Shown here: one piece after another, positions 6,694 to 11,958 of the stretch | Layout of the letters: every line of letters begins with the position of its first letter | How positions within the stretch are numbered: position 1 is the stretch's first letter | NCBI GenBank assembly: GCA_029259935.1 | Contig: JAJDEH010000037.1 | Span: 1-11,958, forward strand | DNA: 11,958 nt | Direction of reading: 5' to 3' | DNA from: Planctomycetota bacterium | GTDB taxonomy: Bacteria; Planctomycetota; Planctomycetia; Pirellulales; Pirellulaceae | Made by a program: the position numbers and the translations under genes | Notes under the pieces: model-generated | The model's database searches: none | Told to the model about the DNA's origin: nothing | What the model saw: only the letters and a program-made list of their open reading frames with translations

Positions 6694-7102
6694 GAGGTTG
6701 CTGCTGGTTTGAAGGGGATTTCAATGTGAGTTTGGGCAATCTGGAAGCTTCGTGGCCAATAGTGAGAATATCTCAGCGTCGTGGAGTCTGGCAAGGCATG
6801 ACTGTCGAGCCGCTGTCCGAGCGTGCGGCCGCAAGGCAGCATCATTCGAGCGACGTTCTGCTTGTTGCGAATCATCTCATTTGGTACTGTCCTCCGCCAC
6901 TTGGTCGGCATGGTTATTGCATTGGAGCGTTGGAGCCTTAGGTGCATCATTCGCACAGCGCTCTGCCGCTTGCGTTGTGAGAAGCTACGCGTCCGCCGTT
7001 GGCACTGCCGGCCCAGGCTGCAGTGGCACCCAGATTTTTATCCTGGGAAGCATCAGTAATAGCGCTTCCCTAAATCCAAAACACACTAGAGAAACTTCCT
7101 TC
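6694..7102. other. 409-base divergent intergenic region
   Basis: This separates the minus-strand gene starting at 6693 from the TPR gene and should hold both promoters. The plus frame of the TPR gene is open back to 6752, but the encoded residues (Cys-, Trp- and Ser-rich, no family pattern) do not look like protein. A small hairpin CCCAG-CTGGG with an AT-rich loop lies at 7029-7047. A 10-base direct repeat GCATCATTCG occurs at 6839 and 6944. No promoter is clear enough to place. Confidence 0.4.
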
Positions 7103-8068
7103 GTGCCAGAACAGCTTGCCAAACACGGGGAAGCGAACCTGCGAACGGAATGCAAGATCGGTCCGCCGATGCTTGCCGCCTTCGCATTGCTCGCTTTGCT
7201 TGGTAACGGTTGTTCGCTGCGCACACGGGGCGCGGTGGCGGAAAACGTCATCTCCGCGCGCGAGCTTTCGCTCAGCGGCGAAGCCGCTTTGCAGGACGGT
7301 CGCTGGAACGAAGCGGAAGTGCTGTTCTCCCAGGCCATCAAGACGTTCCCCACCGACGAGCGAACCCACAGCCTGTATGCCCAGTCGCTGTGGCGTCAAG
7401 GAGAAACCGACAAGGCGATTGAACACATGCAGGAAGCCGTCAAGCTTTCTGGCGGCGACGCCCGACTGCTCGTTGAGTTGGGGCAGATGTACTTGATCCT
7501 CGGCCACGTCGATCGCGCCAGCCCCATGGCCGATCGAGCCATCGCCAGCAACTGCAGACTGGCCAGCGCCTGGGCCTTGCAAGGCGACATCTTGTATCAT
7601 CGCCGGCAACTGGACGAAGCCACGGCCAGTTATCATCGCGCGCTCAGTTTCCAACCTCATTATCCTCATGCCCAGCTTTCGTTGGCTCGCATTTACGACC
7701 AAACCAATCGCCCCCTACGAACCCTCACGACGTTGGAAGTACTCGGCAGTCGTTATTGCCCCGGCACCGAGCCCGTCGATTTGCTGGTGCTGCAGGGTTT
7801 GACGTTCAAAAAACTGGGCCAATACACGCGTGCCAGGGAATCCTTGGCCGCCGCCACCCGGCGCGCTCCTCCTTCCGCCGAACTTCAGTTTCATCTGGCC
7901 GAAGCCCACCTGCTGGCCGGTGATGATGCTAGTGCCCGCATGGCCGTGGAAGGCGCGTTACGATTGCAGCCGAACCACGAGGCCAGCCAATCCCTCGCGT
8001 CCAGACTTGGCAGCCGCCTGCCGAACACCGCGGCAAAGTTACTGCCGCCGGTGCAGTTCACTCAGTAG
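7103..8068 (+). CDS. TPR-repeat protein, probable lipoprotein
   Basis: The product is 321 aa from GTG 7103. A positively charged start and a hydrophobic stretch MLAAFALLALLGNGC (23-37) suggest export with lipid attachment at Cys37, although the lipobox GNGC is not canonical. From about residue 52 to 295 it is built of roughly seven tetratricopeptide repeats, for example GEAALQDGRWNEAEVLFSQA, WALQGDILYHRRQLDEATAS and GLTFKKLGQYTRARESLAAA. These show the small-residue and aromatic pattern at TPR positions 8, 20 and 27. Such proteins act as scaffolds; the partner is unknown. ATG 7169 is an alternative start, but it would remove the positive charges before the hydrophobic core. Neither start has a good Shine-Dalgarno. 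It is divergent from the 146-aa gene and is followed by a structured region after the TAG stop. Confidence 0.85.
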   Translation: MPEQLAKHGEANLRTECKIGPPMLAAFALLALLGNGCSLRTRGAVAENVISARELSLSGEAALQDGRWNEAEVLFSQAIKTFPTDERTHSLYAQSLWRQGETDKAIEHMQEAVKLSGGDARLLVELGQMYLILGHVDRASPMADRAIASNCRLASAWALQGDILYHRRQLDEATASYHRALSFQPHYPHAQLSLARIYDQTNRPLRTLTTLEVLGSRYCPGTEPVDLLVLQGLTFKKLGQYTRARESLAAATRRAPPSAELQFHLAEAHLLAGDDASARMAVEGALRLQPNHEASQSLASRLGSRLPNTAAKLLPPVQFTQ

Positions 8069-8117
8069 GCGCGTTGGGCTTGTACTGGCCGTACCGGTTG
8101 TACGCCTTGAAGCGCCT
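8067..8117 (+). other. Imperfect hairpin overlapping the TPR stop codon
   Basis: Outer arms AGGCGC (8067-8072) and GCGCCT (8112-8117) enclose GGC-TT-GTAC (8077-8085) and GTAC-GCC (8100-8106). The centre can also pair as ACTGG/CCGGT. No T-run follows directly; a TTTT appears only near 8142. It may protect or end the TPR transcript, but a terminator call is weak. Confidence 0.35.
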
Positions 8118-8256
8118 CACCTACTGGCGGGTACCGTATGCTTTTCCTGATTCCGGTCGTGCCACGCCGCTTTCTATTTGACCGCCGCCTAAACGGGATC
8201 TAGGTTTGCATGGCGTTTCGGTGCGCCCCCGCTGTAATTCCCTAGGAAAGATTCCC

Positions 8257-8496
8257 ATGTCTCAAAGCACTGCTTCCCCTCCGTCGAACTTTATCGATCG
8301 TCGAAGCTATGAAACCGGCTTTGGTGCCCCCGTGCGGGAACGCCGCCAGTTTACGAACAGCCACGACGACCTTTCCCCGCCCGCCCGAGAATTGGCGCAG
8401 GCCATCGACGAATACAAACTGCGACATCGTCGCCGCTTTATCACCTATGAAGAAATGCTGTCGGTGGTTACGGGGCTGGGTTACGGCAAAATGTAA
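8257..8496 (+). CDS. Small basic protein of unknown function
   Basis: The product is 79 aa, hydrophilic and basic, with no signal peptide or membrane segment. The N-terminal third is rich in Ser, Pro and Arg and likely disordered. The C-terminal part (LSPPARELAQAIDEYKLRHR then RRFITYEEMLSVVTGLGYGK) looks helical and contains the compact motif HRRRFITYEEML, which I associate with small conserved planctomycete proteins; this rests on memory of the pattern, not a search. ATG 8257 is chosen over upstream in-frame codons because AGGA (8244-8247) lies 9 bases before it and the conserved-looking sequence begins after it. The gene is convergent with the CNNM gene that ends at 8537, leaving 40 bases between the stops. 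Confidence 0.78.
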   Translation: MSQSTASPPSNFIDRRSYETGFGAPVRERRQFTNSHDDLSPPARELAQAIDEYKLRHRRRFITYEEMLSVVTGLGYGKM

Positions 8497-8536
8497 GTTC
8501 CGGCCCGTTGTTGGAAGCCTTCCGCGAGCAATAACT

Positions 8537-9499
8537 TTATCCGGCTCGGAACAGCATCTCGACCAGCCGGCTCGCGTTCAGAATTCCCACCGTCTTGCGG
8601 TCGTCGTCAACGACGCGTGCCAACGGTTCTTGCTTGCTCTGCAATTGCATCAGCGTGGCGCTGAACGTTTCACTCTGGTGAATCTCCAACAAGGGACGTA
8701 CTTCCGTGACATGGTCGGCGGGGTCGAGGTACAAGTCGACGACGCGGACGTAACCAATCAGTTCACGGCCGTTCGCCGCGCTAACGGGAATGGCGAATAG
8801 CCGCTGCCGCCGAGCGAGCCGCAAAGCTTCCGACTTTGACACGCCCTTTCGGATCGACACGACACGAGCAACCGGCGTGCAATCGCGCAGCACGGGATGG
8901 CTGGCCACGGAAAAGAGATTCTGCGCCAAGGACTGCTGGGCGGGATGCAGCACGCCGGCCTCCTGTCCTTGTTGAAACACTTGCTGCAATTCCTTGCGAG
9001 CCAGCGACAGGCGCGCGTGTTCGGGCGCTTCGCCAACTAGCCATTGCAGCACCCGTCCCAACACCCACAGCAAGCACGCCACCGGCGAAAACAGAACCAT
9101 GAACAACAAGAACAAGCCCCCGCCGCGGCGCAGCAACAAATTGGGCGCGTGAAAGTAAAGATTCTTGGGCAGCAGTTCGCCGTAGACGAACAGCAACGGC
9201 GCAAACAGCAACGACGCCGTGATCTCCGCGGCATAGGATTCGACGGCCATGAATCTTGCCACCAGAATCACGATCGCCAGGGTCGTGAGATAGTTCGCCA
9301 GATTATTTCCCACCAGTGTCGTGGCGACGAACCAAGAAGGGTTGTTCGACAGCCACAGCAAACGCCGCGCGACTCGGCTGCCACTGCGCGCGTCAAGAAC
9401 CAACCGCACTCGCGAAACGCGATAGAACCCCGTTTCCGAGCCACTAAAAAAAGCGCTCAGCAAGATTCCAACGACGAGTAAAATCAGCGCCAAAGTCAC
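8537..9499 (-). CDS. CNNM (DUF21) transporter with CBS pair, lacking CorC_HlyC domain
   Basis: The product is 320 aa and an inner-membrane protein of the CNNM/CorC family, linked to magnesium or other divalent cation transport. The CNNM domain (about 1-175) shows the family motifs AFFSGSETGFYRVSR (16-30), VGNNLANYL (63-71) and YGELLPKNLYF (106-116), with hydrophobic helices at 2-17, 57-82, 93-106 and 128-155. A CBS pair follows (about 204-318: DCTPVARVVSIRKG, LFAIPVSAANGRELIGYVRV, DDDRKTVGILNASRLVEML). It ends there; the C-terminal CorC_HlyC domain found in the neighbouring paralogue is missing. The start is GTG 9499, whose GTGA overlaps the TGA stop of the upstream gene by 4 bases, so translation is probably coupled. 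The two proteins may work as a heteromer. The cation is not known from sequence. Confidence 0.9.
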   Translation of the reverse strand: MTLALILLVVGILLSAFFSGSETGFYRVSRVRLVLDARSGSRVARRLLWLSNNPSWFVATTLVGNNLANYLTTLAIVILVARFMAVESYAAEITASLLFAPLLFVYGELLPKNLYFHAPNLLLRRGGGLFLLFMVLFSPVACLLWVLGRVLQWLVGEAPEHARLSLARKELQQVFQQGQEAGVLHPAQQSLAQNLFSVASHPVLRDCTPVARVVSIRKGVSKSEALRLARRQRLFAIPVSAANGRELIGYVRVVDLYLDPADHVTEVRPLLEIHQSETFSATLMQLQSKQEPLARVVDDDRKTVGILNASRLVEMLFRAG

Positions 9500-10758
9500 G
9501 CCGGCTCCTTGGACATTCGCGTCAACTCAATCAGCAAATGGCCTCGCTGAGGGGCTTCCAAAACTCGAAAGTGAAACGGGCCCCAGTCGCATTGATCGCC
9601 GACCTCCGCCAGCTTTTGCAGTGTCTCTTGCACCACGCCGCCCACGGTGACACTCTTGCTGGGCGGCAGTTCGACGTTCAAGTACCGCGCCAGCCCGCGC
9701 AAGCTCAGCACGCCGGCAACCAGCCATTTTCCCGGTTCGATATCGTGAATCGGATTGCGGTCCAGGATGCGTTTACTACGGCTGGGACTGTAATTGCAAA
9801 TCGTGTCCAAGATGTCTTCAAAAGTGAGGATGCCGATCGTCTCGCCGTATTCATTGACGACGGCGGTCACCTCTCGGCCACGGCGCTGCATCTTCTCCAA
9901 AACGCCGGCGACCGTCGTACACCAGGGCGCGTAGAGTACCGGCTCGGCATGCTGTTCTAGCCGCTGATCGGGCAGGTCGGTCGCGGTACGCAGATTGGTG
10001 GCGGCCGCAATTTCTTCGGAATCCGGCTCGGTGATCAGCAAATAACCGCTGGGAGTCATGTTGCCGCCAAGATCGGCCAACGAGACCGGCGGTTGAAAGG
10101 AATGAAACTGGCTTCGGGGACGCATCCATTCATCGACGCGAATATCCGACAGCATCACGATATTGCGCAGCATCGCTTGCTCTTGCTTCACCAGTTGGGC
10201 GTCTTGCGTCGACAGTTCGACGGCCCGTTCCAGATCGGAAATCTCGAATTGTGTTTCCGGCTTGAATCCGGGCCAGATCAAGCGTCGCGACAAGACGTTG
10301 GCAAACCGCAGCACCGGCATCAACGGATCGACGACGCGGATCGCCACGGCCAGCGGCAGGCTCACCAGACCCGCCAGCCACCGGGCGCGCAGCACCGCCA
10401 CGGTTTTGGGAACCATTTCGCTGCAGAAAATAATGACCAACAACGCCCCGAAGGCGAATACGAACGCGCCCGTGGATCCCAGCCCCGACCGTTCCAAACG
10501 CATGCCTACGATCGAGGCGATCGCAAAGTAGCAGACGTTGGACACGAGGTTCCAGAACAAAACTCCTGATAACAAACGATCGGGGTCGTTCAGCAAGGCG
10601 GCCGCCAACTGTTCCCGCGAGTTGCCTGCGCCAAGACGCCGTTTGTCCTGCGGGCGTAAATAAAACATCGCCGCTTCGCTGGCCGAAAAGAAAGCCGAAC
10701 AAGTAATCAACAGCCCCATGGCCGCAATCCAAGGTAACAATGCTAACAGCGGACTCAT
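9496..10758 (-). CDS. CNNM/CBS/CorC_HlyC protein (hemolysin-type divalent cation transporter)
   Basis: The product is 420 aa and a membrane protein of the CorC/HlyC (CNNM) family. The CNNM domain (about 1-180) has LLITCSAFFSASEAAMFYL (16-34), the asparagine pair in FWNLVSNVCYF (68-78) and the ExxPK motif in CSEMVPKTVAV (112-122). CBS repeats follow at about 208-325 (DEWMRPRSQFHSF; TAVVNEYGETIGILTFEDIL). The CorC_HlyC domain is at about 335-415 (IEPGKWLVAGVLSLRGLARY; DQCDWGPFHFRVLEAPQRG). The start is ATG 10758, which places the first membrane helix right at the N-terminus; the frame is open to 10803, but that stretch runs into the interspersed repeat. It overlaps the second CNNM gene by 4 bases, giving a two-gene operon. 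The name 'hemolysin' is historical; a cation transport role is the established view for the family. Confidence 0.92.
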   Translation of the reverse strand: MSPLLALLPWIAAMGLLITCSAFFSASEAAMFYLRPQDKRRLGAGNSREQLAAALLNDPDRLLSGVLFWNLVSNVCYFAIASIVGMRLERSGLGSTGAFVFAFGALLVIIFCSEMVPKTVAVLRARWLAGLVSLPLAVAIRVVDPLMPVLRFANVLSRRLIWPGFKPETQFEISDLERAVELSTQDAQLVKQEQAMLRNIVMLSDIRVDEWMRPRSQFHSFQPPVSLADLGGNMTPSGYLLITEPDSEEIAAATNLRTATDLPDQRLEQHAEPVLYAPWCTTVAGVLEKMQRRGREVTAVVNEYGETIGILTFEDILDTICNYSPSRSKRILDRNPIHDIEPGKWLVAGVLSLRGLARYLNVELPPSKSVTVGGVVQETLQKLAEVGDQCDWGPFHFRVLEAPQRGHLLIELTRMSKEPA

Positions 10759-10790
10759 GTTCACTTCAAAGTTCGGGCGAAGTCTGGGTC

Positions 10791-10824
10791 TCCCTCTTGC
10801 CAAGGGGGAGTTAGAGGGGGTCGC
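10791..10824. repeat. Interspersed palindromic repeat, copy 2
   Basis: The core CTCCCTCTTG-C-CAAGGGGGAG (10790-10810) is a 10-bp palindrome with one T/G wobble, followed by the purine-rich tail TTAGAGGGGG. It matches the element at 563-597 in orientation and layout. It lies in the 154-base gap between the lactone oxidase-type gene and the first CNNM gene. Apart from it, nothing was recognised between 10759 and 10912. Confidence 0.55.
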
Positions 10825-10912
10825 TTGACGTCAACGCAACGGTCGAATTGTACGAGAATAAGCCGCCACCGAACAGCGCGCCGAATCACACCGCCGCTCC
10901 GTGCGTCAATTC

Positions 10913-11958
10913 TCAACGAAAGATCAGCTCGTCGAGCCACTGGTTGCGAAACACGCCTTCCGGATCCCGTTCCCCGCACACGCGCCGAAATTCCGTCAAG
11001 TTCGGGTACAAGTCTTTGACCAAATCTGCATCGATCGGGCACACTTTTCCCCAATGCGGTCGAGCGTGAAACAGCCGTGCGGTGGTTTGGGCCAGCACTT
11101 CGGCGAACCTGAAAAAACTGTCGCGTTGTCCGGGGCGATTGTAATTGATGAAGCTCAACGCATAATACGATTCGTCGTCACCGCTGGCCATCGAGATCAG
11201 CGTCGCATCCGGCAATACCTTGCGCACACAAATGGGATAGTGATGCGTGTAGCCGTCTCGCAACTCGCGGACCGAATCCGACAGTCCAAATTCATCGAAG
11301 CGATTCCACGTTATCTTGTCGATCGCCGCTGCGTTGCCATCGGTATACTCCAAAAGCTGTCGCACAAATCGTAGAGCGTCGACGACTTGCGAACGTCGCA
11401 CAAACATCTCGATTTCGATATGGCGAAACAGTTCATGTTCCATCGTGAGGGCGTGTTGCGACTTGTCGACCACCTTCCAACCACGGGGCACGGCCAACGG
11501 TACGACCCGCCGAAAAAAGAAACGAATCAGCCCACGAACGCGGAGCAGCCTCGTCAGCGTCACCAACACCAAATGCAGCCCAACATCGATTCCCAGAAAC
11601 CAATAGATCCGATAGAGCGAGGCGAGCCGCGAGCGCCGGCCTTCAATCTCTCGCCGATGCTGGGCGAGAAACTTCCACAGAAAGGGTACGAAGAAAAACT
11701 GCTGCAACGGAAAGTCCTCCTCCGCGGCCAGAACCTCTTCGGCGTTGCCATGAAGGCGAAAGTGCTCTTCGACTTGGTACTGAGGCCGGCAACGAAATGT
11801 TACGGACAAGATAACGCCCAGGCACCCCAGCGAACATCGTCCGGCGAGCAGTTCCGTGTCGTCACGGATGTCCCTCACGATGGGCTCACCGGTTTCGACA
11901 TCGTAGGTGGCGATGGACATCTCGTCGACATAGTGCGATAGGCTGTGCTTCCCCGATC
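10913..11958 (-). CDS. FAD-linked lactone oxidase-type oxidoreductase (5' end outside window)
   Basis: This is the C-terminal part, about 347 codons, of a D-arabinono-1,4-lactone oxidase/L-gulonolactone oxidase-type flavoenzyme; such enzymes oxidise sugar lactones or alcohols using FAD. The frame is open to the window edge (..GKHSLSHYVDEMS..), so the ATG at 11920 is very probably internal. The end of the FAD-binding domain is visible as ELLAGRCSLGCLGVILSVTF. The ALO C-terminal domain ends with the family pattern ARLFHARPHWGKVCP and LTEFRRVCGERDPEGVFRNQ. The flavin-attachment region and the rest of the FAD domain lie outside. A hydrophobic stretch IYWFLGIDVGLHLVLVTLTR (bases about 11543-11608) followed by RFFFRRVVPLAV is unusual for a soluble member and suggests membrane association. 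It lies 154 bases upstream of the CNNM pair on the same strand. The substrate cannot be told from sequence. Confidence 0.85.
   Translation of the reverse strand, partial: SGKHSLSHYVDEMSIATYDVETGEPIVRDIRDDTELLAGRCSLGCLGVILSVTFRCRPQYQVEEHFRLHGNAEEVLAAEEDFPLQQFFFVPFLWKFLAQHRREIEGRRSRLASLYRIYWFLGIDVGLHLVLVTLTRLLRVRGLIRFFFRRVVPLAVPRGWKVVDKSQHALTMEHELFRHIEIEMFVRRSQVVDALRFVRQLLEYTDGNAAAIDKITWNRFDEFGLSDSVRELRDGYTHHYPICVRKVLPDATLISMASGDDESYYALSFINYNRPGQRDSFFRFAEVLAQTTARLFHARPHWGKVCPIDADLVKDLYPNLTEFRRVCGERDPEGVFRNQWLDELIFR

Noticed and set aside
6839..6953. 10-base direct repeat GCATCATTCG, 105 bases apart
   Set aside because: It is too short and isolated to claim an operator or attachment site.
6752..7102. 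117-residue upstream extension of the TPR protein
   Set aside because: The sequence is irregular in composition, rich in Cys, Trp and Ser, and would bury the signal peptide in the middle of the protein.
9044..9481. 145-codon plus-strand frame rich in Gln and Arg
   Set aside because: It is antisense to the CNNM gene; the composition reflects the reverse complement of membrane-helix codons.

Overview
The window looks like chromosomal DNA from a planctomycete, probably of the Pirellula/Blastopirellula kind. The main evidence is a DUF1549/DUF1553 protein with a CAQCH motif next to a twin-arginine DUF1501 protein, a pairing greatly expanded in that phylum. A secreted multi-EF-hand protein follows, and two small proteins have the look of planctomycete-restricted families. 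Ribosome-binding sites are weak at most starts. The taxonomic call is inference from family content; no rRNA or marker gene is present.

Left part (1-5570, all minus strand, so read from right to left): a four-gene same-strand block. It encodes a DUF1549/DUF1553 protein (5570-3969), a DUF1501 protein 24 bases later (3944-2613), a secreted protein with eleven EF-hand loops (2488-608), and a MacB/LolD-type ABC ATPase (from about 519). The ATPase frame is broken by a TAG exactly at the serine of the LSGGQ signature, 12 bases before the window edge. A palindromic repeat lies between DUF1501 and the EF-hand gene, and another repeat lies between the EF-hand gene and the ABC gene.

Middle (5571-7102): a 682-base stretch without a convincing protein gene. 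On the minus strand it carries, in order, an exact core match to a sigma-54 promoter (6110-6124), a long hairpin just after the expected start site (6031-6093), and a Rho-independent terminator with a perfect 12-bp stem and T5 tract (5867-5828). This suggests either an unannotated RNA of about 270 nt or an attenuated leader of the DUF1549 operon. It is the most interesting part of the window. A short conserved-looking protein (6693-6253, minus) and a divergent TPR lipoprotein-like gene (7103-8068, plus) follow.

Right part (8069-11958): a 79-aa small protein on the plus strand (8257-8496); two overlapping minus-strand CNNM/CBS membrane genes (10758-9496 and 9499-8537), sharing a GTGA overlap, the second lacking the CorC_HlyC domain; and the C-terminal two-thirds or so of an FAD-linked lactone oxidase-type enzyme running off the right edge. 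No tRNA, rRNA, CRISPR array, insertion sequence or prophage gene was seen.
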